Assembly: GCA_961205875.1 (NCBI GenBank)
Contig: OY540810.1
Span: 25,110,001-25,174,000 of the forward strand
Origin: Sialis fuliginosa
Lineage: Eukaryota; Arthropoda; Insecta; Megaloptera; Sialidae
DNA length: 64,000 bases
Reading direction: 5' to 3'
Part shown: positions 49,078 to 61,656 of the stretch, in pieces
How positions within the stretch are numbered: position 1 is the stretch's first letter
How the letters are laid out: the number at the start of each line of letters is the position of its first letter
The notes under the pieces: generated by a model
The model's database searches: none
Told to the model about the DNA's origin: nothing
What the model saw: the letters and a program-made list of their open reading frames with translations, nothing else
Program-made: the position numbers and the translations under genes

Positions 49078-49420
49078 TGCCAAGTATTATAAAGAATTTG
49101 CTCCAGAGCAAAAGCAAATTAGCTTTTGGCTAATGCTATCTGCTAGGAATTAAATATAAATGACAACTGTCTCACAGATGTAGCAAATGAAATAGTATAG
49201 TTGAATGACCTTGATGCACGTGCATTAAGTAGAAATCAGCGATTTAAAATAAGTGCTGACAAGTGTACCTCATAAAATGCATAGCATTTATATTATTATT
49301 CATTTATTACCACTGCTCTAGAACCCCAAGCAAATTCATAATGATTTGATATCTCGCAGATAGTTTAGCCAAAAGCTAATTAGCTTTTGCTCTCAAACAA
49401 ATTCTTTATAATACCGGGCA
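49078..49420. mobile_element. Harbinger-like MITE downstream of nost (343 bp)
   Basis: The ends TGCCAAGTATTATAAAGAA and the inverse of TTCTTTATAATACCGGGCA pair, followed inward by GAGCAAAAGC and TAGCTTTTGGCTAA on both arms. TAA flanks it (49075-49077 and 49421-49423). There is no gene inside. Confidence 0.8.
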
Positions 49421-49423
49421 TAA

Positions 49424-50215
49424 GTTGTTCAATACAATCATTTAGAAATTGATTTTGTTACAAAACTTCACATTATTGGTTATGTTATAATTGAATTAGA
49501 ATTGATGATAATCATAATTAATTTTTTAATAACAGAAACAATTATAAACATTGCTTTTAAATAATTTATTAACTTTTGCTATAAACTAAAAACAAAACTA
49601 GTCAACTTTATTAAATCTTACTAAAAATAAATACAATGATTTACCAAAAGTTAACAAACATACATATCTATCTGTATTGTACAATAAAATATAATATTTG
49701 TTGCTTTGAATATTGTACATAAATTAAAAATGTAAGACCTCATATAACATTTATACTAATTGTAAGTGAAAATTAATAATTGACCATTTTTAATATTATT
49801 ATAATTTTTAAGATATTATTATAACTGCAGCATAAAATATTTATATTAGAAGTAATAATTTTTTAAATCATTTTAAAAATACTGGAAAATTATTAGTTTA
49901 GTAAAAAAAATGTTTAGAAAATTCTTATAAAAGAATGATTGTAATTATTATTTTATAACATATGTAAATATATTTTTTAAATATATATTTTTCCTGAAAA
50001 TTGATCTGTTTTATAATTCCTTATTTTAAATATTAAACTAAGTACATTGCTAGGGTCACTAACTGCACAAATATTTATATAAAAATCAAAGAACTTATTT
50101 ATACACATCGCTATATTTATTTATATAATACAATTGTATTTAAATTAAAATTATATTATAAAATCATCTTATTAGAAAACAGAGTCACAAAAGAGATAGA
50201 GCATGCGTTCAATAG
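49424..50215. other. AT-rich DNA between nost and a repeat-rich block
   Basis: Contains the second candidate AATAAA for nost (49683) and could include the distal 3' UTR. No other feature was seen. Confidence 0.35.
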
Positions 50216-50219
50216 CATC

Positions 50220-51360
50220 ACAAGGGAGTGGACACCTGGGATGAAAATTGAGTGTCATCACCACCCTCCCCCCCCATGCCAAAAAAGTCAATAGGTTTTA
50301 TTTTTTACACATTAGGCGGATGTCACTCTTGTGATTTTTTAACGACAGAAAAAATATCTATTTTTGCTTCCTCGCAATATCGAAGATACGAGAAGCTATG
50401 TGATCGTTTCAGATTGAGACAAAAAAAAAGTTCTCCAATTTCAAAATTTTAAATTTATTTATCCGTTTCACGTCAAGACAAACACTTTTCGTTCCGTGTC
50501 TGTCTGTCTGTCCGTGTGTCCGTCCGTCTGTCCCCTGAATCCTTGTCACACGCATAACTCATGAACCACTGAACCGATATTATTGAAACTTGGTCGGATG
50601 GTTGGGTTTGGTTTGAGGACGGTCCCATTTCAAAATCATCAAAATCGTGTGTAAGCGGGAGGGGTGACACCCCAAAATATTTATTTTTTCAAGATATCTC
50701 AAGAACGACACGTTACGAGAAAATTTTATAGAATATTTTTTGTAGAGAATTAAATTTCCTATAATATGGGTCTACTACGTTTGTTGTAAAATATTCCCTT
50801 ACAAAGATTTATCTAAATTAATTTTAAAAATTCGTGTTTTGTTTTTCTAAATTGATATTTGATTGGATATATTAAGTGTCATTTTGACGTTTTAAATGTC
50901 ACTTTAGCGTTTTAAATGTCACTTTGACGTTTTAAATGTCATTTTGACATTTGCATAAATTTAGATTTAGATTGAAATTGTCAAAAAATTAAAAATATAT
51001 GAAAAAATATTCAGGTGCGTGTTAAGAAAAAATTCGAACTAAGATTTTTTAGTAAAATTTGTATAAAAATTAAATGGTTAACCAATGCCAGGCAATTTAT
51101 CTGAACACTATCGGTTTTAGTGAATTTAGCACGAGGAAGCACTGTGCATTTACTTGGCAGATGTTTTTTTAATAAATGGATAGTTATCACACCCCTTATA
51201 TATTTTCAATTACCAAACAATTTTATGCATATTTTAACCCCTAAAGCATAAAATAACCAAAATAATAAGGTAAATAGACTTTATTTTTTAACATATTACA
51301 CAGGTGTCACCCCATTGAGAATGTCACCCGAGGTGAACCACCCCCCACTCCCCCTTAATG
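50220..51360. mobile_element. Transposon-derived block between nost and ARL14EP
   Basis: Contains CTGTCTGTCTGTCCGTGTGT-type pyrimidine repeats (50500-50535) and a GAACCACTGAACCGATATTATTGAAACTTGG segment, wording frequent in insect transposons. GTGTCAYC-rich sequence lies at both edges (50253 and 51304), each next to a C run. Exact ends are not resolved. Open frames here are not convincing. Confidence 0.5.
50876..50952. repeat. Minisatellite, 20-bp unit, about 3.5 copies
   Basis: GTCATTTTGACGTTTTAAAT is followed by near copies GTCACTTTAGCGTTTTAAAT and GTCACTTTGACGTTTTAAAT and a partial fourth. It lies inside the transposon-derived block. Confidence 0.8.
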
Positions 51361-51528
51361 ATACCACTTGAATAATTAGTTAAACGCGAGTGAAAAAAGA
51401 TATTCACTTATGTGACCAAATTTGACACATTACGGTAATACTGAATGCGCAGTCTATGTCTCTATGGCTATGTATAAAATAATATTTTGATTATATTAAC
51501 CTAATTTCTGTTTCTAATATACACAATT

Positions 51529-52199
51529 TCACTTAGATTCATTGTATGGGTTTTTTACTTTTAATTCAGATCCATCAAATTCTATATAATCGTACATGAA
51601 CTTTCGCCGAACTCTGTAGATGCAAAATTTTAATATTAACTAAAAATTCCTTATGATTTAAGATAAAAAATAAATACCTGCATTCAGCTCCGCATTTTGT
51701 ACTTCTACATTTAGGGCAGGGAAAGAAACAGCCTGGACAATGCTCATTTAAACAATCACAAATATCCTTCCTTGACTTTATATAAATACCATGATCATCA
51801 TAAAGAACATTTTGGTATTTTTTACGAGAAATATTATAATTGTGGTTTAATTTTCTCTGTTCTCTCGCACTTGTTTCTGGATTGAAATTTTCCATAAATT
51901 TCGTAGCTAATTTTCGGGTAGACATTATGCTTCTCTAAAACATATTTTCGTTCTTCAAAATTTAAATCATTACGACATATTTTAAAATTTAAATATTTCA
52001 TATAAAACAATTTTATTATAAAATTATAAAGTACCTACATAATTCAAAATTTAGATATAAATAACATAACCAATTTCAAATAAATATAAAAATTATATAT
52101 ACTAACTGTTAAAGTTCTCATATCATATGGTGATTCATTAGTATCTTTAGATTTAGATTTATCACCATCAGAACCGTTTGAATCACTATTTTTCGACAT
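51529..52199 (-). CDS. ARL14EP: ARL14 effector protein (ARL14EP)-like Cys-rich protein
   Basis: Minus-strand exons 52107-52199, 51678-51934 and 51529-51613 join in frame to 144 residues. After a Ser/Asp/Lys-rich N-terminus comes the family's conserved block: YDDHGIYIKSRKDICDCLNE, then CPGCFFPCPKCRS, KCGAECR, and RKFMYD. Eight cysteines (90, 92, 97, 100, 104, 107, 112 and 116) fit the metal-binding-like pattern of the ARF7EP/ARL14EP C-terminal domain. In vertebrates the block continues ECRCNR; here it reads ECRVRR, so the ninth cysteine is replaced by Val118, exactly at the exon 2/3 junction. Human ARL14EP links the small GTPase ARL14 to myosin 1E, and related proteins are also found with chromatin complexes; the role here is unknown. 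A second in-frame ATG (Met35, in exon 2) could give a shorter form. The gene is convergent with nost. Confidence 0.87.
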
Positions 52200-52471
52200 T
52201 ATTTATTTATTTTTGAACTGTCAAAAGTTTGAAGGGACACATAGATAAGAAGATATGTAAAGCAAATGCAAGAAAGTAGTAGCACCAACCTAAAGTAAAA
52301 AAAATTAATTAAACGCATTGAGTAAAAATTAAACGTAAACGAGATATAACATATAAGCACTTTTAATTAGCATCATTAAATAATTAAGCAAATCTTGCTA
52401 AATTCATAACAGATTTCAACGGTTTAACATCTTTGTCAACTGTAAATTCACGGAAAATCGTCGGCAAATTC

Positions 52472-52692
52472 CTTCGAGCATATACCTACTAGAGGCAGCC
52501 TTTCCGGCCGCCGTGCGAACAAGCGTGTGAGAGAAAAAGCGCGAATAAGTCTACAACCTTTCTCTTTCGCTCGCTGAATTCAGCACGCGGAGCGAGAGAG
52601 AAAGGTTGTAGACTTATTCGCGCTTTCTCTCTCGCACGCTTGTTTTGCACGGCCGAGTGGCAAGGCTGCCTCTAGTAGGTATATGCTCGAAG
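52472..52692. mobile_element. Palindromic element with an exact 8-bp duplication (221 bp)
   Basis: Nearly the whole element is an inverted repeat. CTTCGAGCATATACCTACTA at the left is the exact inverse of the right end, and the inner GAGAGAAA-GCGCGAATAAGTC blocks pair too. GCAAATTC flanks it at 52464-52471 and 52693-52700. It is clearly GC-richer than its surroundings. It lies 273 bases upstream of the ARL14EP start codon, so it may sit in that promoter. The 8-bp duplication suggests hAT, but the ends are not the usual hAT form. Confidence 0.85.
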
Positions 52693-52700
52693 GCAAATTC

Positions 52701-55700
52701 AGATGAAAATAACATATGTAATGTTTCAATGTCGTACTTTGGTAACTCTGCTTGGTTTTTAAATTTAAATCTTCCAATTGTTCCAGTAATTTTATAAAAT
52801 AAAATATGTACATACATAATTTTTATATACAAATGGAATTAAAGAACTGCAGAATTTTACTTAATACGAATGCTTCAAATTCACATTCACTTTTGGAGTT
52901 ATATGTTTATAGGTATAAGAAAATAAAAACCTCAGTTAAAAAATCATTTTTATTTTTCTATAAAGCAAAAGTTCTTTTACAAAAAATATAAATTAAAATA
53001 TACAAGTGACTGTAATAATTAAGCTAAGACTAGCGACTCTAATTTTAATATTTCAATGAATACAGTATTTATGTAATGCGAAAACATGATTTTATTGAAA
53101 ATTATTGCTGTATAATTGAGTTCATTTATAAATAATGTTTTTATGTCACAATATATTTATTATATGAGAATGAATTTACAACAAAATTAAACATTGATTT
53201 TATTTTTTTGATAAATGTACAAATTTTAACAGGGCTGAACTGGTCCACCAGATTATTGGGAATTTCCAGTGGACAGTATGAATTTTAATGTGTAATGTAA
53301 TGGTTGAGCCGTTTTTCTATTATTATCCCAGGCCGTTTAAATAACCAGTTCCGTCCTGTTTTATTAATTTAAAATAAGTTTCATTTATAACTTATTTGAA
53401 AAAAAATCTATTGTAAAATTAGTGAAACTAACATATTTAAAAAAAATGTCATATCAGCTTACAAATACATAAAGAATTATATTCTAACCAATTCTTACTA
53501 TTAGACTTCTGACTAATATGGTTACAAGTGTTTCTAATTTAAATTGGTTAAAATTTATTTATATGTATATAGTAGATAATATATTGTTTAGCAGTAAAAA
53601 GATAATAAATTTTCAGTATAATATATAAGTATAAAATATACAAATGATTAAATAATGTAAAATAAGTGCTTTTATATAATTCAAACGTCGCTCGATAGAA
53701 GCAATATTTGATCTTAAACATATATTATATCTATTGTTTGTGATAAAATTAAAATATGAAGAAAAAGTAGTATATGGTATTTGAAAATGTATTGTGCACT
53801 GTTAATCTTAATAATTTAGTTTTTATATTGACGATTGTAATTAATTAAACTGATTAATTTTACAACAACTTGCTACAAAAACTAACCTTATAAGTAGTTG
53901 TTCTAAAAAATAATCTAGGCTATGTTTTATTTAAAATCATTAAGTTTAATGATCATAAATGTACTTTATTAATCATAGATCAAAGTTAGAGCACCCGTAG
54001 GCAACTTTCCACTTATGTATTATTTTTTATGCGTTGACGTTAACTGTTTCTCCACCTGATTATATTAAAAAAATGAGTAAATACTTATTCTGCGTTTATT
54101 TATATATAATATGAAATTTGATGATATTTCATTATATAAGTAGATTATCTTTAGTAAACTGCTGATCTATTTATTATTTATTTATTTCAATCGTCAATAT
54201 GTATATGTATTACATCCAAACATAAATGGATATATACATATAATAATTACTTATTTTTCCACTATTAATATATTTTTACAACTATAACCTAATTTATTTT
54301 ATTACTTATAGCAAACATGGCAAAATTAAAACATTATTATATATTTACAATTATAATTTACTACAATTAAACAATATGTTTTGTTTCTAAAATAATTTAG
54401 TACCATCCGATACAAAATTTTGTAAAAAAAAATAATTGTTCAAATCACAGATAGGTTTAAATATATATTTTTTATAAATTTGTGACTAATTATTAATCAA
54501 AATATAAATATAATGTCACATACTCTTTATCCCTCTTCCTCAATTTTATTTTTAAAATACATAGATTTATTTTTCACAAAGTAATGTTCGTATTTCATAT
54601 AATATATTCACTTACATTAGTTTTAGTATTTTTTAACAAAATATTTTGATAAAAAAAGTCAAACCAGTACGTAAATAAATGTTTTAAAAATATATATTTA
54701 TTAATATATTAAATAGTTTAAGAAAACTAAGGTAAGTGAGATTCAAGCTACGAGAATTCAATATGTGAAACCGAAAAATAAATACTAAGTAGTATATACA
54801 GCACCGTCAAATACATATTATTGTCAGTAGAATTTTTTAAAATATTTTAAAATTTATAATAAAAATCAGGAAGACGAATCATTCTTGATTAAAAAAAATC
54901 AATTTCATAAATAAAATTTGTTATATAACTAACTAACAAAGACCAATGGTTTTTTACATTTAAATTCTGGTGATGGTCTTTCTATAAATTTTTTTGTTGG
55001 TAACACTGAAATTTCGGTATTCGATTTATTTTTAAAAAGCAACAGATTTACGTATAAATATAAATTTGAATTATTTCTAGAATTCATTACTGTAGTTTAT
55101 AGCCAATTTTTTTATAATGTGCAATGAAATTCAGAAGATGGTTTTTATTTGGTCGCCTTAGGCATGTATATAATAAAAACTGAACATGCTCTACTTAAAC
55201 CAGAAGACTCAACAACTTTTCATTAATTTAATAAAAATTGAATTATACATAAAACTTTACTTCATTATTTAAAATACTTTTTATGTATTCTTCTTTCGAT
55301 GAAGAGATTCGATATTATAAAATTAAATATCTTTCATTTGTAAAATAAATTGAAAACAACAATGAACTAATTTACTTACACACATTTTTGTAAATGTCAA
55401 AGGAACTAAATAAGTAAATACAAGCTTTAGCTCAATTTCATTAAAGCCTGATCTGCAAATAGCTCAAAGTTTGAACTAGTATATTACATACATTTATATC
55501 TAATTGGGTTATTTATAATATACATTTCAATATATTAAAAACAATCGAGCCCAGCCACCGAATTATCATAAGTGTTTTACAGAAAAACATTCTTGTACAC
55601 AAGTATTATTTATGCATGATTTAATTATAAATCTTCGGGTTACAAGGATTTGTTTGATAATTCGAAACGTATGCATTTGAGATACAAAACTCAAATTTGG

Positions 55701-56640
55701 CAAAATTGTCACTTATGACAACTCGGCAGTTATAGATCGATATTATAAATATAAAATAACATAAATAAATGGACGAACTCCATTAATTATTTTAATTTAA
55801 AAAAATAATTTTTATTTTATAGATTTATATAAAATAAAAATAAACTTTTATTATTTATGGGTTAATAAAAATAATTGTATATTTTAGATTTTAGAAGAAC
55901 TACATATACTGTTTTACTATGTAATAAAGTAAGTAACTTTTCTAAAAATTAACATTACAATTTTGGACAATTTTTAGATATAACCATCAAATTTACGATT
56001 AATACTATATTAAAAAAATAAATAATACAACAATTCATAGTTGCTTAGTATACACATTTAAATATCTCATTGTTGGTAAAATTAATTTGTGAAAATAATT
56101 TCTAAAGAGTGATGAATGAGTACCTATAATTATATATTTTTCTGTGTATAAACGTGGTATAAAAACAACTTGATAATCACAAAACACTCCAAAAACAAAA
56201 AAGTATCACTAAAAAATTTAAACTCTTCATAGTTATTACTGAAACTTATCCACAATTATTCTTCGGTTTAAGGATGATATTTTCTGTTATTTACGTTAAC
56301 CACAATGAGTTGTTGTACATTTATCAGTTAATATATTATATTTAAATAGACATTATTATATATAAATCAATAAATCTTCATGTAAGTAAACAAGAACACT
56401 GAATCATTTTAAAACACTCAATTATTTGTAAATTTCTGATAACTATACACATAATAATTATAATACACTATTATATATAATAATAACTGCAATATTCTTT
56501 TCATTCAGTAACGTTTACATATTTTATTTTCTTGGCACTTTAAAAATAACTTATAGAATAAGTATACAGATGTTTCTAAATATGGTGATTACAAGAGGTG
56601 ACCAGAACATCTAATACAAATTATTATATTTGTGAATTTC
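52701..56640. other. Gene-poor AT-rich stretch
   Basis: Almost 4 kb of very AT-rich DNA with no supported gene on either strand. The only clear item is a small element at 53230-53358. Confidence 0.5.
53230..53358. mobile_element. Small MITE with CAGG...GAACTGG ends (129 bp)
   Basis: The left end CAGGGCTGAACTGG pairs with the inverse of the right end CCAGTTCCGTCCTG. TTTTA-like flanks on both sides do not form a clean 8-bp duplication. Probably a short hAT derivative. Confidence 0.55.
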
Positions 56641-56659
56641 TGTTTTTTAATTATAATTT

Positions 56660-56940
56660 CTCTATATATATCACGGGGGTGTCACTCTAGTGGTAAAATT
56701 GGAAACACAGTTTGACATTAACGGGTGTTGGGATCTCAGGGGCATGGGCGGTAAGGGGATGCCGGGTGTGGGGATCTCAGACGTTTGAGAGGTAAGAGGA
56801 AGTGTCTTGCACAACAGTACAACGTTGATAAAATTTTGCAACGATGTAAAAAGTTTAGACATGAAGGAAGATGCGAAGTATTCTAAAATGGCGTATAGAA
56901 CTTCGGGAAGTGTATCGTTTGCAAAACGTTGACGTTATTT
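56660..56940. other. GC-rich patch with an internal repeat, function unknown
   Basis: Stands out from the AT-rich surroundings. A motif with GGGATCTCAG occurs twice (56729 and 56771), each followed by a GAGGTAAG- or GCGGTAAG-like word. Short frames on both strands match nothing known. It may be a promoter, a decayed repeat or a lost exon. Confidence 0.3.
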
Positions 56941-57130
56941 TTTAATATTAATGTAAGTATTTAATTATTATTAGTTTTTCTATTACATATGACTGATTTG
57001 CTTCTTTATTTTAATTTATGTGTTGAGATACAACTTTGAATTGAACTTCTTTTTATTAAAAACAAGTATAAATATTTTTATGCTAATAATTAAACTTATA
57101 ATTTAATGAAATTTATTCTTCACTTTACAG

Positions 57131-57186
57131 ACACTACATACATCATATTTCCTGATCTTGAAGATAAAGAAACATTAAGAATATCG
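57131..57186 (+). other. Possible small exon
   Basis: A 56-base segment lies between a good acceptor (CACTTTACAG) and a good donor (GTATGT) and is open in one frame, reading roughly TTYIIFPDLEDKETLRIS. No neighbouring exon was identified, so this may be chance. It is listed because both splice signals and the composition look exon-like. Confidence 0.25.
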
Positions 57187-57223
57187 GTATGTACTCAAGT
57201 TTGATGTGTTTTTATAATTAAGG

Positions 57224-57382
57224 CTCAAGTCCGACTAGCCACTTCCAGCAACTAAAATATGGCTCAATGTTACCAAGTAACAGCCACTGCCAGTGACAGT
57301 ATGCCTTCAAAACTCGACTTCAGTTTGTATTCAACTTCGAGGCATTTTTTAGTGACTTGAAGTGTCTGAGTTGAGCCTAACT
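57224..57382. repeat. Imperfect inverted-repeat element
   Basis: AGGCTCAAGTCCGACT at the left pairs loosely with the inverse of AGTGTCTGAGTTGAGCCT at the right. Related words (TAGACACTGGCTGAAGTGCC) recur near 58118. The boundaries are approximate and no duplication was found. Confidence 0.4.
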
Positions 57383-57749
57383 TACGAGAACTAGCACCTT
57401 TGAAATATCAGGAAAACTAACATGTTTAACATATTTTAAAGAAAATTAACATGTTTAAAATATGCAGTGAGTTATCAAAAATGTTAGGTAACGTGGTGAG
57501 AAATAAAATGTGCTAATTTTTATGGCAAAATATCATACATGCTAGTTTTCGTAAGGAATAAAACGTGCTAGTCTTAATAACGCAATTGATATAATGTAAT
57601 ATTGTACTTGAAATATATAAATTTTATGAATTAAGTGTAAAAAAATGTAAATCAAGTAATTTGTCATAGTTAATAAACATTAATTAAAACAATTTTGTAT
57701 TTTTATTTCATTAATCTTAACGTAAGAATATTTTATTTATTCCTTAATA

Positions 57750-57843
57750 ATCCGTGATGTTTTATTGTGTCTGACATAATTTGTGCATTTAATTTTTTGT
57801 ACAATAAAAAATATTGTTTGACATAATAAAACATCATGGGTTG
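57750..57843. repeat. Short hairpin
   Basis: GATGTTTTATTGTGTCTGAC is inversely repeated as GTTTGACATAATAAAACATC, with an AT-rich loop of about 40 bases. It is probably a small MITE remnant. Confidence 0.55.
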
Positions 57844-58855
57844 TATAGGTTAGATTTAATTCCAATAAACAGAAAACATGTGGATTTCAAATATTCGTAT
57901 ACTGGTACATGATTGGTGCAGAGTATATACATACCCAACCAATCAGAACCGTCGCACCTCTTAATGTCAAACGATGTTTCCAGTAAAATAACGTTGAGTG
58001 TCGCTTCTGTATATTTATTATTCTGTGATATATATTAGGAATGCATATTTAACAAATGAAGTATTGAAGTACCATCTTTAGTAGTTATTGGTCACTAAAG
58101 TTTTAGTAACTTTAGCTAGACACTGGCTGAAGTGCCAGGCTCATTCATTTACTCATTGTCAGTTTAAATTCTCAAGGTCGACGTGGCGACGTTTCAACGC
58201 TGTGTTATTTGCTAAGGCTTAATTGTGACATAATTTAAGTCTTAGTCACATCACCATTCACCATAGGCTAACTGTTATCCATAAATCATAATTTTAGTAT
58301 TTAATTGTTAGTATATTATTTTCTTCAACGATTCAAATGTTATATGTTTTAAAAATTGAAAGAAAAACTAATAAAGTGCTCTCAATGATTTGAATATAAA
58401 TTCATATATTCAGATTTAGAAAATCTTAGCGAATATTGTACATATACGTTTAAATAACGTAAAATACTCGAGAAATTTATATAAATAGTACAGTGAACCT
58501 GCCTTATAAATCATGAAAATGGAAAAAAAAATTGGAACGATTGCATTCCAACTCGGCAGGTTTTATTGTAAAACTTTTACACATATGAAAGTGTACTGTA
58601 TTAATAATTAACATGTATTTTTATTTGTTCTTTGTCACCACTTAAGATACCATTATATACTTTATTGGACATCGTTAAATATTTTTTTAGCTAACAATAT
58701 CAGCGAATAATATTTTTTTCATGTTGCTTCAAAACTTTTTGTTATTTTTTTTTTACTTCTATATAGCTTTTAATTATTTAAATTACAATAATGATTTAAA
58801 GGTTAGGTATCACATTCTTAATATACATCACTTTAGTAACAAATATCTAAGTATT
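57844..58855. other. Intergenic / glypican 3' region
   Basis: No coding sequence. The minus-strand glypican transcript should end here. TTTATT (AATAAA on the minus strand) occurs near 58660, about 200 bases past the stop, and is a reasonable polyadenylation signal. Confidence 0.35.
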
Positions 58856-60247
58856 TCACACAATCACGCAGAGTATTGTAAGAAGTGTTACGATAGGTGA
58901 AACGATAATTACCATAGAACTGCTAGATTGGATCTCATTTAAGGAAACATCGGAAACTGATTTGTTTGGTTTTTTATTTTGATGTGTATTATCACGTTCA
59001 TTACCATGACCAGTTATGTCATCGCCTGAAAAAAAAAATTGAAGATGATACACACTTCTAAACATGTAATCATATTAATCATTCTCTTATATATGTATTC
59101 TCCAGTAGGGTTGTTGGAGATATGATATCGGTTTCAGATATGGAAAGGGAAATTTTTTTCTTTGGATTCGGGTATGGTTTTGGATACAGATATTTATTAC
59201 TTAATATTTTTTCTTGCGGTTTTTGTATTGGGATTCGGGCAATGAGTAGAAAAGTATCTGAAAGAATTATTATGAATACGGTTCTGGTTTCGAAGATCAG
59301 AATTTAATTATTTCAGATATGGGTTCGGTTTTGGAGAATTATCTCCATTTATATTGACATTAAAGCTACAAAAAATTTAAAAGTAAAACAAATAAAAACA
59401 AAGTTTTTACCACGATGTCCATCACCAGATCCTGAGCCTTGTGTAATGTCGTCATCATCAGGGTACGTCTCATATTCTCCTTGCCGGTATCCAGAACCTT
59501 CAACAGAATCTCCTTGCATGTAACTGTCGGACTGAGGAGCTCCCGTACTCCCCAACACGGATATTACTAATTGTCTGAGATGTCGTAACTGATCAGCGAG
59601 ATGACTGACTGGGAAATTCTCTGCTTCTACGCTTGCACTCGTGAATACTTCCGGATTGTATTTCTGCATATTAAGACTTGCGTCTACCACTGTTTTTGTG
59701 TACCTGAATATATAATAATTTAATCAGAATTACTCAAACAATTATTCAATTTTTTTCATTAATAAAACATACGGTTGCGTAAAAAAAATTGACATAAAGA
59801 AAAATGTTTTTATTAATGGATTATATGAGATATTTAACTTTGACTGTCGTTAGTTTAATGAAAATTACCATTTTGGTATTCGACATGCCAAGAACATTAT
59901 GACACCAATAGCTACAACCAAAATACACCACAAAAAATCGCTGCAATAATTTGAAATAAAATCAACACTTACTCTCCGATTCTTTCTCCATTCCAGCATT
60001 CCACAGAATCTCTAGTTTCAGCGAAAGAGTCATCTTTACACAGGTTATCAGCTAAGTTAGCGTAGAAGCCCCGACTCTTTGTCAGTGCAGACACAAAGTA
60101 CAAAAGGTGTGCATCAGGAGTTGAAGATCTTCCGTTTGTATATCTGTTGTGTGGTTTTGGTCCACCAGTTGGAATTTCTTCTTCCATATCGACGATCAAT
60201 GGATTTTCTTTATCAGACAATTGAGGATGTCCACAGGCTTGTTTTAT
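58856..60247 (-). CDS. dally: Glypican, C-terminal part (dally/GPC3-GPC5-like)
   Basis: Three minus-strand exons, 59973-60247, 59411-59703 and 58856-59025, join in frame (phases 2 and 1) into about 246 residues ending at the TGA at 58858-58856. The first begins with a KQACGHP motif and contains LCKDDSF and ECWNGERIGEYTKTVV, the conserved cysteine sites at the end of the glypican core. Next comes HLADQLRHLRQLV, most like the IIDKLKHINQLL segment of GPC3/GPC5. An acidic linker follows with SG dipeptides (EGSGY and QGSGSGDG), the usual heparan sulfate attachment form, and finally a C-terminal hydrophobic tail (MVIIVSPIVTLLTILCVIV) behind SSSS, as in GPI signals. Glypicans are cell-surface co-receptors for Wnt, Hedgehog and BMP. 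The signal peptide and the N-terminal two thirds are not in the window. Glypican is secure; dally versus dally-like is probable only. Confidence 0.85.
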
Positions 60248-61509
60248 CTAAAAAACAAATAAATAAAATAATATTATAGCAATGTCTGATACAAACATTT
60301 ATTGTTGCATGAATTATTCAAAATAATTTAACTCCAGAAACAGAAAGAATATCAGTGTTTGTATTTTTGACATTAAGTTAATTATACAACCAGTAAATGA
60401 GTATAAACCTGCACCTGGTGTGGATTACTGGTAAGACAGAAGATTGCCCTGGGACAATCAAGGTAGGATACAATCACACTCGTTTTGCCAAAAAATATAT
60501 TAATCACTTTGGGTTCTGAATGAATCAATACAAAAAAATAATATATTTTACAATAACGATATATTCTAGCGTGGGGAGGGGTATTTCTCCCAATTAACAA
60601 ATAGTTTTTAAAGTTATTATAAAGTAGGGGAAAACAATTGCTACCTGGGGACGTAATACTACTTTTTGGCTCCATATGGTTCTAAATACTCTGGATATAA
60701 ACCTAGAACTAAATATAAATAATGTTATCTTTCAATCTTACAGTATTATACTGTATGTTATTTATTTATTACCTATGTAAATTAAAAAGAACGGAAAATA
60801 GAATTCCGCATATTGTAACTGCCACTAACTGCAAACAAAAATAAGGCAATCTGATACACATGTCTGCATTCATAACACTTATACATATATTATGTTGGCT
60901 ATATAGGTGTAAACGTGCTATTTATAACAGGTTCTTCTGCATGCTAATAATATAAACGTATGTCTGTCATATTATCTGTGCAAATAATGATACTCCTCCA
61001 TTAGACATTATAAAGAAAATAAACCCCCTAATTAAATATGTATGGAATTATCATTTACAATTTTCAAACTGACGCGATGCAAAAATAATATTTGCTATTC
61101 AGTTAGGTTGGTGACCTTTTTGCTTATGCATAACTAATATATTATTATTATTGATGGCAATTTCTGGGAGGTCCCTTAAAATATGCGGATACAAGAATAC
61201 TAGTCTACTAGCTGTTGTACTCTCGGGTGGATGCTGGAAAATCACCAGTCACCAAATCGGTTTAACATTTCTTCCATACATAGTTCTTATATGTATATCT
61301 CTGGTTACTTTTCTCAGCATATCAAGTGGCGCGTTAAGAAATCTTCACTTAAATTATTTAAAAAATAAAAATAAAGATCCTCGTACTTCGCCTAAACTGC
61401 CTACTGGATAACGCGCCAATGAGAATATCTACGTATAATTTTTCTCCGACTTGCGTCATATTTTTCTTTACCGTTTACTCGTATCTCCCTAACACGATTA
61501 CGCATCCTA
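60248..61509. other. Intron or upstream region of the glypican gene
   Basis: An acceptor (TTTTTTAG on the minus strand) at 60250-60248 shows that the gene continues to the right. No further glypican exon was recognised to the window end. Open frames at 60382-60675 and 61151-61411 have no family features. Confidence 0.45.
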
Positions 61510-61512
61510 TTA

Positions 61513-61655
61513 TGCCGTCTTTAGACTGAAAAAACAAAACAGCAACATCATGTATTTTTGAAAAAAGTGCAATAAACCATTTACATACATTTTTAAATAC
61601 GAAGTATTTTAAAATACCGTGTTGCTGGTTGTTTTTTTTTGGTCTAAACACGGCA
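61513..61655. mobile_element. Harbinger-like MITE (143 bp)
   Basis: The ends TGCCGTCTTTAGAC and the inverse of GTCTAAACACGGCA pair, and so do the inner ACAAAACAGCAAC / GTTGCTGGTTGT blocks. TTA flanks it at 61510-61512 and 61656-61658. It is the fuller copy of the family also present at 1823-1889. Confidence 0.8.
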
Positions 61656-61656
61656 T

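Noticed and set aside
58856-60220. Three separate small minus-strand genes
   Set aside because: They join with GT-AG introns in compatible phases into one glypican C-terminus.
61151-61411. Plus-strand frame with a hydrophobic segment
   Set aside because: One chance membrane-like stretch, no family match, and it is followed by transposon sequence.
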